Shown one piece after another: positions 37,741 to 45,617 of a stretch of DNA of 64,000 nt. The notes under the pieces are model-generated. The model did not search any database, was not told the origin of the DNA, and saw nothing but the letters and a program-made list of their open reading frames with translations. The translations under genes and the position numbers were made by a program. Origin of the DNA: Chitinophagaceae bacterium (GTDB lineage Bacteria; Bacteroidota; Bacteroidia; Chitinophagales; UBA10324). The first letter of the stretch is position 1. Each line of letters opens with the position of its first letter. The DNA lies in assembly GCA_016717285.1 (NCBI GenBank), contig JADKFU010000001.1, positions 558,001-622,000 of the forward strand. The letters run 5' to 3'.

Positions 37741-39834
37741 ATGACTATCAGAATGCTACAACAGCTTTTTTTTGCCGCAATCGGTGTGCTTTGTCTCCAA
37801 CCGGCTTTCGGGCAATTTCAATATATCTCACCAATGCCAGGCACAAAATTGCATCATACCGAAACCAATATTATTCTCCGCAATGGAAATCTTATTGATG
37901 TATCAACACTGAAGCAGAACCTGTTTGCTGTAACAGGTTCAGAAAGCGGAAAGCATGATGTTTCCATTAAACTATCAGATGATGGAAAAACAATACTTCT
38001 TCAACCAACTACAGCCTTCAGTTATAATGAAGAAATTACCATCGCGGTAACGGATGGTCTTCATACTGCTGATGGAAAAAAAATAAACGGAACTGTTTTT
38101 ACTTTTCAAACGATGCCTTTGCCTTCAGAGAAAACATCGCAACGAATGAACGATGCCCGCCGTCATATTTTTGAAGAGGAATTTGGCACGGCTGCAGATC
38201 CGGAGAGCAGCGATACGCGCGACCTTTCTGATTGGTCAGGTGGCCTGCCTCCGCTTACTATTTGGACCAATAATAATCCGGCTCCCGGAAAAGTGTTTTT
38301 TCACAATTTTGATTTCAGTTATCAGGCAACAGCGCACTATTGCATCATGGGCAATAATGCGGACTCAGTGTATGGAAAATTTGATCAAACCAAAGGAACA
38401 GGATTCACCATTAACCAGAATGGATACCTGACGTTGTTCAACGACAATTTCAACCGGTTCGAAATGCTGGATTCAAATTATAAGGTAATTGACAAATTTT
38501 ATTCTGGCAACGGATATGTAACTGATGTGCATGAATTCATTGTGCTGCCGAATGGACATTCTTATCTTTTAGCGTATGACCCGCAAGTTGTTGACATGAC
38601 AATTTATAATCCGAATTATAATCCGAATGCTATTGTGGTCGGCGCAATTATTCAGGAGTTGGATGCGGAAAAAAATGTAGTCTTTCAGTGGAGAAGCTGG
38701 GATCATTTTGAAATCACAGATGCTACGCATACGCCATTGTCAACCAGTGAAATTGATTATGTGCACGCAAATTCCATTCATCTTGAAGCGGACGGAGTAA
38801 GTTTCCTGCTCTCCTCGCGGCATATGGATGAGGTGACAAAGATCAGTTTCACTACCGGTGATATTATCTGGCGCCTGGGAGGGTTGCACAACCAGTTTGC
38901 TTTTATCGGAGATGCGCAGCAATTTTCTTATCAGCATGATGTGCGAAGGATTGCCAATGGGCACCTGACACTTTTTGACAATGGCAATTACCACTTCCCG
39001 GCAAAAAGTGCAGCGAAGGAATATATTTTGAATGAAGTGGATAAAACAGCAAAACTTACCTGGAAGTATGAACGTAATGTTACCGGCAGCAGCTCGGCTA
39101 TGGGAAGCGTTCAGCGATTGCCAAATGGTAATACTTTCATTTGCTGGGGTTTGGTGTACAGCACTGTGTTTCCAAGTGTAACCGAGGTTACTCCGGAAGG
39201 TAACATTGTCTGGGAGATGCGATTGGATCCGGAATTTAATGATGGCATTTATCGCTCCCATCGTTTTGAGTGGACTCCCTGCGCGCGACCCTCAGCTTCC
39301 GGCATGAAGTCATTAAATGTCACCACTGTTTCTGCAAAATTGAAATGGCTAAATGCAACCAATGCGCTTTCTTATGTAGTGCAATATAAACCTGCTTCCA
39401 CAGGAACATGGATTACCAAGCCCTGCAACAATAAATCCGTAACCATCTCGGGCTTAACTCCCAACACAACATATGACTGGCAGGTGCGGTCTGTTTGTGC
39501 AGCACCTAATCCACTTTCATCCGTTTATTCAGTAAAGAAAAAGTTTACCACGCTGCCTCAAAAGTTATCCGATGAAAATGTTGATATGAAAATTGAAGTG
39601 TTTCCTAATCCTTCCAGTGATTATGTGAATATTGAATTGGAGCTTCAGCAGAGTGGAACATTGCTAATCAATGTTTTTAATATGATGGGACAACAAGAAC
39701 TTACCCGGCAATGGGAAACCACAGCAGGTAATAATAGCCTTGTGATGGATGTCAGCGAATGGCCACGTGGAATTTACTTTGTTGAAGCTACGATTGGAGA
39801 TGAAAAGAAAGTGAGCAAAATTACCGTAGAGTGA
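37741..39834 (+). CDS. Arylsulfotransferase (ASST)-like protein with Fn3 and T9SS type A domain, paralogue 3
   Basis: A 697-residue secreted protein with the same domain order as the two paralogues at 13052 and 15333: signal peptide (about 1-28, ending FGQ), Ig-like domain (TETNIILRNGNLIDVSTLKQ), ASST-type propeller (DVHEFIVLPNGHSYLLAYDP; SEIDYVHANSIHLEADG; YQHDVRRIANGHLTLFDNGN; SAMGSVQRLPNGNTFICWG), Fn3 and type A sorting domain (EVFPNPSSDYVNIELE). It is clearly more diverged from the tandem pair than they are from each other, so it is an older duplicate. It lies 20 kb away on the opposite strand with its own promoter. It likely acts on phenolic sulfate esters if active. Confidence 0.85.
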   Translation: MTIRMLQQLFFAAIGVLCLQPAFGQFQYISPMPGTKLHHTETNIILRNGNLIDVSTLKQNLFAVTGSESGKHDVSIKLSDDGKTILLQPTTAFSYNEEITIAVTDGLHTADGKKINGTVFTFQTMPLPSEKTSQRMNDARRHIFEEEFGTAADPESSDTRDLSDWSGGLPPLTIWTNNNPAPGKVFFHNFDFSYQATAHYCIMGNNADSVYGKFDQTKGTGFTINQNGYLTLFNDNFNRFEMLDSNYKVIDKFYSGNGYVTDVHEFIVLPNGHSYLLAYDPQVVDMTIYNPNYNPNAIVVGAIIQELDAEKNVVFQWRSWDHFEITDATHTPLSTSEIDYVHANSIHLEADGVSFLLSSRHMDEVTKISFTTGDIIWRLGGLHNQFAFIGDAQQFSYQHDVRRIANGHLTLFDNGNYHFPAKSAAKEYILNEVDKTAKLTWKYERNVTGSSSAMGSVQRLPNGNTFICWGLVYSTVFPSVTEVTPEGNIVWEMRLDPEFNDGIYRSHRFEWTPCARPSASGMKSLNVTTVSAKLKWLNATNALSYVVQYKPASTGTWITKPCNNKSVTISGLTPNTTYDWQVRSVCAAPNPLSSVYSVKKKFTTLPQKLSDENVDMKIEVFPNPSSDYVNIELELQQSGTLLINVFNMMGQQELTRQWETTAGNNSLVMDVSEWPRGIYFVEATIGDEKKVSKITVE

Positions 39835-39854
39835 GGCAAGGAAGGATTTGAAAT

Positions 39855-39975
39855 GTTAGAAGGGTTTAGAGAGTTTAGATGGTATGCCAATCAACTTTAG
39901 CGCGTAAATGCCGGTACCATCTAAACCCGCTCAACAATATAAACAACATAAACCCTTCAAACCCTTCCGTTCCTT
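39855..39975. repeat. TTTAGA/AAACCCTTC-type intergenic repeat with hairpin
   Basis: A run of AGGGTTTAGAGAGTTTAGATGG is answered by CCATCTAAACCCGCTC and further AAACCCTTC copies. A perfect 12-bp stem, GTTTAGATGGTA (39873-39884) with TACCATCTAAAC (39915-39926), closes a 30-base loop. It may stop transcription between the ASST-like and HD-Pycsar genes, but lacks a T run. The AAACCCTTC motif recurs at about 53285-53390. Confidence 0.55.
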
Positions 39976-39988
39976 TGTGAACAAAAGT

Positions 39989-39996
39989 TACTTTTG
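39989..39996 (+). promoter_or_regulatory. -7 box (TACTTTTG) before the HD-Pycsar gene
   Basis: TACTTTTG fits TAnnTTTG and lies 17 bases before the ATG at 40014. There is no TTG at standard -33 spacing. A likely start of the three-gene operon. Confidence 0.4.
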
Positions 39997-40013
39997 CACT
40001 GCAGAAAACCGAT

Positions 40014-41234
40014 ATGAAAAAGACAACACCAATAGTGCAAAAGGCTTCGGAATATGTTTTCAATCTATTGCGCGAGAAGTTGCCGGCTAATCATATCTAT
40101 CACAATTTCATTCATACATCGGAAGTAGTGGAAGCCGCTACTGAGATTGCAGAAGGGATTGAAATTCCAAAAGAAGAAGCTGAAATAATATTATTGGCGG
40201 CCTGGTTTCACGATACCGGCTTCACGGAAATATATGCAGGTCATGAAGAGAAGAGCAAAGAAATAGCGGTGCGATTTCTCACGGAGAATTTATATGCTGC
40301 TGAAAAAATTGAAAAAATTAAAGGCTGTATTGATGCCACCAGGTACCCGCAAAAACCGACTAACCTGTTGGAGTATGTTTTGTGTGATGCGGACCTTTCG
40401 GGAATAGCAAGTAAAAAATATTTTGAGAGCGCAAATTTTCTCCGGCAGGAACAGGAACTGGTGTTGAATAAAAAATACACGGATCTGGAATGGATTAAGC
40501 TGGAGATAGAATTTCTTACACATCATCAATTCCACACGCCCTATTGTTATCTATCATTTGAAAAAAGGAAAATCAATCATATCCTCGAGTTAAAAAAGAT
40601 GATGGAGGAGTTGGAGGACACTGAAGCGAAGCAGAAAACCAAAACGAGCAAGAGAGAAGAAGAAAAAGCGGCCAAAGAAAATCGACCTGAAAGAGGCATT
40701 GAAACTGTTTTCCGGTTAACGTTAAATAATCACATGAATCTCTGGAAAACCGCGGATGATAAGGCTAATTTCTTACTGGCGATCAATAGTATTATGCTGG
40801 TCTTTGCATTGGTTAACGTAATAGTTGTACCGGAATTAACTATCAGCTTTTTGATGCTTGTGCCTGTAGGCATACTGTTACTGTTTTGTTTGCTTTCAAT
40901 TATTTTTACGATTCTTTCCATGCAGCCAAAGCATTATTCTGGAAATACAACGGTAGAAGATATTGAGAAGAAAAGCGCTAACCTGATGTTTTTTGGCAAC
41001 TTTCAGAAAATGAAGCCGGAAGAATTTAACTGGGGTTTTAAGGAGATGATGAAGGACAGCGAATTTCTATATGGAAGCATGATTCGCGAACTTTATTGTC
41101 TGGGAAAAATTTTAAGTGCAAAAAATTCCCTGTTGAGAACTGCTTATGCATTATTCATGTGGGGAATTATTATTACAGTAATAACCTATGTAGCCGTCTA
41201 CAGCTATGTTTTTCTGAATTTCTTCAATTGGTAG
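40014..41234 (+). CDS. HD-domain phosphohydrolase fused to a Pycsar-effector-type transmembrane domain
   Basis: A 406-residue fusion. Residues 1-195 are an HD-superfamily domain with the metal/catalytic set H30, H34 (YHNFIHT), H66-D67 (AAWFHDTGF) and D125 (CDADLSG). Residues 196-228 are a charged linker (KTKTSKREEEKAAKENRP). Residues 230-406 match the Pycsar effector transmembrane family (PycTM): RLTLNNHMNLWKTADDKANF, three membrane segments (about 252-272, 277-303, 376-402) and MIRELYCLGKILSAKNSLL. In Pycsar defence such a domain is gated by cyclic UMP or CMP and damages the membrane. Here an enzyme that could hydrolyse a nucleotide is attached. No cyclase gene lies nearby. It starts a compact operon with sixA- and holin-like genes. 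Confidence 0.85.
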   Translation: MKKTTPIVQKASEYVFNLLREKLPANHIYHNFIHTSEVVEAATEIAEGIEIPKEEAEIILLAAWFHDTGFTEIYAGHEEKSKEIAVRFLTENLYAAEKIEKIKGCIDATRYPQKPTNLLEYVLCDADLSGIASKKYFESANFLRQEQELVLNKKYTDLEWIKLEIEFLTHHQFHTPYCYLSFEKRKINHILELKKMMEELEDTEAKQKTKTSKREEEKAAKENRPERGIETVFRLTLNNHMNLWKTADDKANFLLAINSIMLVFALVNVIVVPELTISFLMLVPVGILLLFCLLSIIFTILSMQPKHYSGNTTVEDIEKKSANLMFFGNFQKMKPEEFNWGFKEMMKDSEFLYGSMIRELYCLGKILSAKNSLLRTAYALFMWGIIITVITYVAVYSYVFLNFFNW

Positions 41235-41251
41235 CATAAGTTTAAGTCATC

Positions 41252-41761
41252 ATGAAGAATTTAATATTGGTGCGACATGCGAAATCAAGCTGGAAGGATA
41301 CGCTTCTTAACGACCATGATCGCACATTAAATAAGCGTGGCGAACGGGATGCGCCGTTTATGGCTAAGGTTTTAAAGAAAAGAAAGGTTACACCTGATCT
41401 GATAGTAACCAGCACTGCAACAAGAGCGCTTTCAACTGCAAAAATATTTGCCGCGGAACTGGAATATAAAAAGCAACTTATAGAACAGAGCAAGCACTTA
41501 TATCTTGCTGACCTGGATGCACTGATGGAATTTGTAACATTGTTGCCTGATGAGAAAAGTACTGTGGCAATCTTCGGTCACAATCCGGGAATTACATGGC
41601 TTGTTAATTTTTTCTCCGTAACAGTTATCGAAAATATGCCAACCTGTGGCATCTGCAGTCTACGTTTTTCCGTCAATAACTGGAAAGAGGTGAGCGCTAA
41701 AGAAGGCCAGCTTCTGTTTTTTGAATTCCCAAAATTGTATTTTAAAGATTCTGACGATTAG
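41252..41761 (+). CDS. SixA-type histidine phosphatase
   Basis: A 169-residue cytosolic protein of the histidine phosphatase (phosphoglycerate mutase-like) superfamily. The RH motif with the phospho-accepting histidine is at LILVRHAKSSW (His9), a second arginine is near STATRALSTA, and the second catalytic histidine lies in VAIFGHNPGITWLVN. Length and the AKSSW motif match the SixA group, which in E. coli dephosphorylates phosphohistidine on ArcB or PTS-Ntr proteins; the target here is unknown. It starts 17 bases after the HD-Pycsar gene and ends 5 bases before the 4-TM gene, so the three are almost certainly co-transcribed. Confidence 0.88.
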   Translation: MKNLILVRHAKSSWKDTLLNDHDRTLNKRGERDAPFMAKVLKKRKVTPDLIVTSTATRALSTAKIFAAELEYKKQLIEQSKHLYLADLDALMEFVTLLPDEKSTVAIFGHNPGITWLVNFFSVTVIENMPTCGICSLRFSVNNWKEVSAKEGQLLFFEFPKLYFKDSDD

Positions 41762-41766
41762 GCACT

Positions 41767-42111
41767 ATGAATTTCCTTGTTAAAATATTAATCAGTGGTT
41801 TGGCAGTTCTTATTACGGCCTATTTGCTTCCAGGGGTGGATGTAGACGGAATGCTCGGAGCTGTGATAGTAGCTGCAGTGCTGGCTGTGCTCGATGCAAT
41901 TATCAAACCGCTGATGATCATTCTTACGCTGCCTGTAACCATCGTTACACTCGGATTATTTTTGCTCGTAATTAATGCTTTTGTCATCCTGCTTGCCAGC
42001 AAAATTGTTCCGGGTTTTAAGGTAGATGGATTTTGGTGGGCGCTTTTGTTCTCTATTATTCTTTCCATCATCAGTTCAGTTTTTGAAGGAATGGCAAAGA
42101 ATAACAAATAG
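41767..42111 (+). CDS. 4-TM phage holin family (PF04020-like) membrane protein
   Basis: A 114-residue membrane protein with four transmembrane segments (about 5-20, 28-48, 52-78, 88-106) and family motifs AYLLPGVDVDG, DAIIKPLMIILTLPVTIVTL and VDGFWWALLFSIILSI. The family is named for mycobacterial 4-TMS holins, but such genes are spread through ordinary chromosomes and their role is unknown. It is the last gene of the operon that begins with the HD-Pycsar fusion; the 5-base gap to the preceding stop implies translational coupling. The pairing of two small membrane-acting proteins in one operon is suggestive but unproven. Confidence 0.85.
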   Translation: MNFLVKILISGLAVLITAYLLPGVDVDGMLGAVIVAAVLAVLDAIIKPLMIILTLPVTIVTLGLFLLVINAFVILLASKIVPGFKVDGFWWALLFSIILSIISSVFEGMAKNNK

Positions 42112-42176
42112 AGATTGATTACAAGTTCATCATCAGTACGGTATTATTTTTATCGTTCATTTTTGTTTGGATGGAA

Positions 42177-42184
42177 TATATTTG
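42177..42184 (+). promoter_or_regulatory. -7 box (TATATTTG) before dnaX
   Basis: TATATTTG matches TAnnTTTG and lies 9 bases before the dnaX ATG, implying an almost leaderless transcript. TTG-containing sequence (TTTTTGTTTGG) is closer than the usual -33 spacing, so the call is tentative. Confidence 0.35.
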
Positions 42185-42193
42185 TAACCCGCG

Positions 42194-43951
42194 ATGGAAA
42201 ATTTCATTGTATCAGCCCGAAAGTATCGCCCCGCACGATTTGAAGATGTGATTGGTCAGCCACAGGTTACCAACACGTTAAAGAATGCTATTCGTACCAA
42301 TCAACTGGCGCAGGCTTTTCTATTCTGTGGTCCTCGTGGCGTTGGTAAAACCACCTGCGCAAGAATTCTTGCAAAGGCAGTGAACTGCGAAAACATCACT
42401 GCTGATTTTGAACCATGCAATGAATGCCCGGCCTGTGAAGCATTTAACCACAATGCTTCCTTCAATATTCATGAACTCGATGCTGCTTCAAATAATTCAG
42501 TAGAAGATATAAGAGCATTAATTGAACAGGTTCGTTTTGCCCCGCAAACCGGAAAGAAAAAAATATACATCATTGATGAGGTGCACATGCTTTCACAACA
42601 GGCTTTCAATGCCTTTTTGAAAACACTGGAAGAGCCCCCGCCATATGCTATTTTCATTCTTGCTACTACCGAGAAGCACAAGATCATTCCAACTATTTTG
42701 TCGCGTTGTCAGATTTTCGATTTCAACCGTATCAAAACGGAAGACATGGTTAAGCATCTCGCAGCAATAGCTAAAAAAGAAGACATTGCTGCAGAAGAAG
42801 ATGCTTTGCACATTATCGCGCAGAAAGCGGATGGTGCTTTGCGCGACGCATTGTCGATGTTTGACAGGATCAGTATTTTTGCCAATCGGAAAATTCAATA
42901 TGCTGCAACAGTTGAAAATCTGAACATTCTCGATTACGATTATTTTTTCAAGCTAACAGATTATTTTCTTGCAACTGATACATCATCTACGCTGCTTACC
43001 TATAACCAGGTGCTTCAAAAGGGATTTGACGGAGAAAATTTTCTCGCAGGATTATCTGATCATTTCCGGGATTTGCTGGTTGCCAAAGACGCGGCCACAC
43101 AGGTGTTGATGGACTTTTCAGAAAATATCCGTAAAAGATATGTTCAGCAGGCAGCTTATACTCCTGCAGCATTTCTTATTTCAGCTCTTGCAATTCTTAA
43201 TGATGCGGATTTGCAATATAAGGCCAGCAAAAATAAAAGGCTGTGCGTTGAGCTCGCACTCATTCGGCTTTGTCATTTACAACAGGTGATTGACCTGATT
43301 AATGAACCGGTTGCCGGAGTAAAAAAAAAATCCCTGAAGGCAGATGAAGAAATAATAACTGCTTCGGGCGAAACTATTACCGCATTTCCTATAGCAAGTA
43401 AGGAAGATCCTGTTATTGTTACTGCTGAAAAAAAAGCGGAAGCTAAAAAACCTGTAAAAACCGGTTCATCAGTCCGGCTTACCTCGCTCGATAGTATCAA
43501 GAAGGAACTTCTTGAACGACCAAAAGAAGAAGAGCAACAGCCGTTGAAACCAATGGAGGAAGCGGTATTTGATGAGATTGATAATTATGCTTTTCAACAG
43601 GTCTGGAAAAGTTATCTGAAGATTATTGAAGGTGAAAAAAAGCAGGTGATCCTGAAAATACTGGAAGCTTTTCCTCCTGAAATAGTCGGTAATAAGACGG
43701 TGCTCATCAGGGTTGGTACAGAATCATATCTCAATACTTTAAATGGGGAAAGAGAAGAAATGTATTATTTCCTGAAAAAGGAATTGGATAAAAAGGCGAT
43801 TGACCTGGTGATACAGGTTGATAAGCAAAAGTCAAGGGCTGAGTCTTCGCGGAAGCCATATACCACCGGTGAAAAATTCAACCACATGCTGAAGAAGAAT
43901 CCGAAGTTGCAGGATTTAAAGGACCGGCTGAAACTGGAGCTTGATTATTAA
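42194..43951 (+). CDS. dnaX: DNA polymerase III subunit gamma/tau
   Basis: A 585-residue clamp-loader ATPase of the replisome. Domain I carries Walker A (GPRGVGKT, about 46-53), a four-cysteine zinc module (NCENITADFEPCNECPACEA shortened to CNECPAC), Walker B (IIDEVHML) and the SRC motif (LSRCQIF). Domains II-III end near residue 372 (ALIRLCHLQQVIDLIN). Residues 376-455 form a low-complexity linker and 456-585 a tau-type C-terminal region that in tau binds polymerase and helicase. A run of ten A (43321-43330, codons 376-379) sits exactly at the domain III/linker boundary. A one-base slip either way meets a TGA within two to nine codons, which would yield a gamma-like form. Confidence 0.93.
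   Translation: MENFIVSARKYRPARFEDVIGQPQVTNTLKNAIRTNQLAQAFLFCGPRGVGKTTCARILAKAVNCENITADFEPCNECPACEAFNHNASFNIHELDAASNNSVEDIRALIEQVRFAPQTGKKKIYIIDEVHMLSQQAFNAFLKTLEEPPPYAIFILATTEKHKIIPTILSRCQIFDFNRIKTEDMVKHLAAIAKKEDIAAEEDALHIIAQKADGALRDALSMFDRISIFANRKIQYAATVENLNILDYDYFFKLTDYFLATDTSSTLLTYNQVLQKGFDGENFLAGLSDHFRDLLVAKDAATQVLMDFSENIRKRYVQQAAYTPAAFLISALAILNDADLQYKASKNKRLCVELALIRLCHLQQVIDLINEPVAGVKKKSLKADEEIITASGETITAFPIASKEDPVIVTAEKKAEAKKPVKTGSSVRLTSLDSIKKELLERPKEEEQQPLKPMEEAVFDEIDNYAFQQVWKSYLKIIEGEKKQVILKILEAFPPEIVGNKTVLIRVGTESYLNTLNGEREEMYYFLKKELDKKAIDLVIQVDKQKSRAESSRKPYTTGEKFNHMLKKNPKLQDLKDRLKLELDY
43321..43330 (+). other. A10 slippage site in dnaX
   Basis: Ten consecutive adenines give GTA AAA AAA AAA TCC in frame (Val376-Lys-Lys-Lys379-Ser380). 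With eleven A the frame reads VKKKIPEGR then TGA (384 residues); with nine A it reads VKKNP then TGA (380 residues). Both end directly after the conserved three-domain core. No other run of this length disturbs a gene in the window. Confidence 0.6.
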
Positions 43952-44167
43952 TTCAGCAAACTTCGCATAATCATTCAAGTGAAATTGATCTTCAACAATC
44001 TTAACCATTTTCATAAAGTTTAGAATGGACAGGTTTAGAATGTGATTATTCACCACGTTTTGCAAATGCCATTTCAATACAACATTATTATAAAGGAATT
44101 TTTGCTTTGCAATCGAAAAATAAGTAAAGCAGAAACGCAACCATAATGATGGACTGCATAGTATCAA

Positions 44168-44199
44168 TTGTGAATTAGATACGCTTTTTCCTATTTTTG
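44168..44199 (+). promoter_or_regulatory. Promoter of the E2 (acyltransferase) gene
   Basis: TTG (44168-44170) and TATTTTTG (44192-44199) with a 21-base spacer fit the Bacteroidota -33/-7 consensus. The -7 box is 23 bases before the ATG at 44223. Confidence 0.6.
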
Positions 44200-44222
44200 G
44201 CTCACTAAAATTTAATCGTAAC

Positions 44223-45503
44223 ATGGCTGATGTAGTACGCATGCCCAAGATGAGCGATACGATGACAGAAGGAGTGATCGTGGCGTGGCACAAGAAGGTG
44301 GGTGATAAAGTGAAGTCTGGTGATCTGCTTGCGGAAATTGAAACCGATAAAGCGGTGATGGAGTTTGAAAGTTTCCAGGAAGGAACATTGCTATACATCG
44401 GCCCGGGAAAAGGTGCATCAATAAAGGTTGATGAAGTAATAGCTGTAATCGGAAAGGACGGCGAGGACTATAAATCGTTGCTTGAATCTGCGGGAAATGG
44501 TGTTGTTGAATCAAAACCTGAAGGCGGAGAAAAAGAAGTTGCTGCGAAGAAAGAAGACGTTGCGAAAAAGGAAGAAGCTATTGTAACAGAAAAGCAAGCA
44601 CCGGTTTCTGCTGATAATAAAGTTGATGGTGATAAAGAATCAGGACGTATCAAAGCGTCACCACTTGCCAAAAAAATTGCCAGTGAATCGGGCGTTTCTA
44701 TTTCTCAAATAAAAGGTTCAGGAGACGAAGGCCGCATTGTAAAACGTGATGTAGAAAAGTTTATCACTGCAGGTACTGATGGAGGAAGCAAGTCTGTTCC
44801 ATTTGTTGCAATTGGATCAGAGTCATTCGAAGAAGTGCCGGTTTCACAGATGCGTAAAACAATCGCGCGTCGTTTGGCGGAAAGCAAGTTCAGCGCGCCG
44901 CATTTTTATCTTACCATGGAAATCAATATGGATCGGAGTGTAGAAGCGCGTTCTGCACTCAATGAAAATTTTCCTGATAAGAAAATTTCTTTCAACGATA
45001 TCATTATCAAAGCCGCTGCGCTGGCACTGAAGAAAAATCCTAAGGTGAATGCAAGCTGGCTGACGGATAAGATCCGGTACAATCACCATGTGCACGTCGG
45101 TATGGCCGTAGCAGTGGAAGAAGGTTTGCTCGTGCCTGTAATTAAATTTGCCGATCAGAAATCATTATCGCAGATTAGTGAGGAAGCCCGCGCCTTCGCC
45201 GGAAAAGCAAAAGAAAAGAAATTACAACCTGAAGAAATGCAGGGCAACACATTCACAATTTCCAACCTGGGAATGATGGATATTGATCAGTTCACAGCCA
45301 TCATCAATCCGCCGGATGCATGCATTATGGCGATCGGAAAAATTAAAAAAATTCCTGTAGTGTTAAATGATCAGGTTAAGATTAGCAGCATGCTTACAGT
45401 AACACTCTCCTGTGATCACCGGGTAGTGGATGGAGCAACAGGTGCAAGATTTCTGCAAACGTTAAAAGCATACCTGGAAAATCCGCTCAGCATGTTGTAT
45501 TAA
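44223..45503 (+). CDS. Dihydrolipoamide acyltransferase (E2) of a 2-oxoacid dehydrogenase complex, probably pyruvate dehydrogenase
   Basis: A 426-residue E2 core enzyme. It has one N-terminal lipoyl domain (1-80) with the lipoylated lysine in ETDKAVMEFE, a flexible linker rich in K/E/A (about 95-140), a peripheral-subunit-binding domain (about 143-180, KASPLAKKIASESGVSISQI), and the catalytic domain (about 200-426) with the active-site motif DHRVVDG (His399, Asp403) near the end. The complex passes acyl groups from the 2-oxoacid to CoA. The first residues MADVVRMPKMSDTMTEG are those of pyruvate dehydrogenase E2 in Bacteroidota, so acetyltransferase is the best call. E1 and E3 genes are not adjacent. 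It has its own promoter and terminator. Confidence 0.92.
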   Translation: MADVVRMPKMSDTMTEGVIVAWHKKVGDKVKSGDLLAEIETDKAVMEFESFQEGTLLYIGPGKGASIKVDEVIAVIGKDGEDYKSLLESAGNGVVESKPEGGEKEVAAKKEDVAKKEEAIVTEKQAPVSADNKVDGDKESGRIKASPLAKKIASESGVSISQIKGSGDEGRIVKRDVEKFITAGTDGGSKSVPFVAIGSESFEEVPVSQMRKTIARRLAESKFSAPHFYLTMEINMDRSVEARSALNENFPDKKISFNDIIIKAAALALKKNPKVNASWLTDKIRYNHHVHVGMAVAVEEGLLVPVIKFADQKSLSQISEEARAFAGKAKEKKLQPEEMQGNTFTISNLGMMDIDQFTAIINPPDACIMAIGKIKKIPVVLNDQVKISSMLTVTLSCDHRVVDGATGARFLQTLKAYLENPLSMLY

Positions 45504-45550
45504 TAATGCCGGAGGAAGATTTTTCACAGGAAGTAGCAGACATAACAATA

Positions 45551-45579
45551 AAAAAACCTTCGACATCCGAAGGTTTTTT
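45551..45579. terminator. Bidirectional terminator between the E2 and Reeler-like genes
   Basis: CCTTCG (45557-45562), loop ACATC, CGAAGG (45568-45573), flanked by six A on the left and at least nine T on the right, so the stem extends through A-T pairs. It works in both directions: after the E2 gene on the plus strand and after the gene ending at 45618 on the minus strand. Confidence 0.88.
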
Positions 45580-45617
45580 TTTCTTTTATGACTATTGTTA
45601 ATAGTAAATACCTGTCC

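Noticed and set aside
40014..41234. Complete Pycsar defence system
   Set aside because: No adenylate/guanylate-type pyrimidine cyclase is present in the window. Only the effector-type domain is seen, so it is reported as a fusion of unknown role.
44223..45503. Full pyruvate dehydrogenase operon
   Set aside because: Neighbours are dnaX and a Reeler-like gene; E1 and E3 genes are absent and a strong terminator follows.
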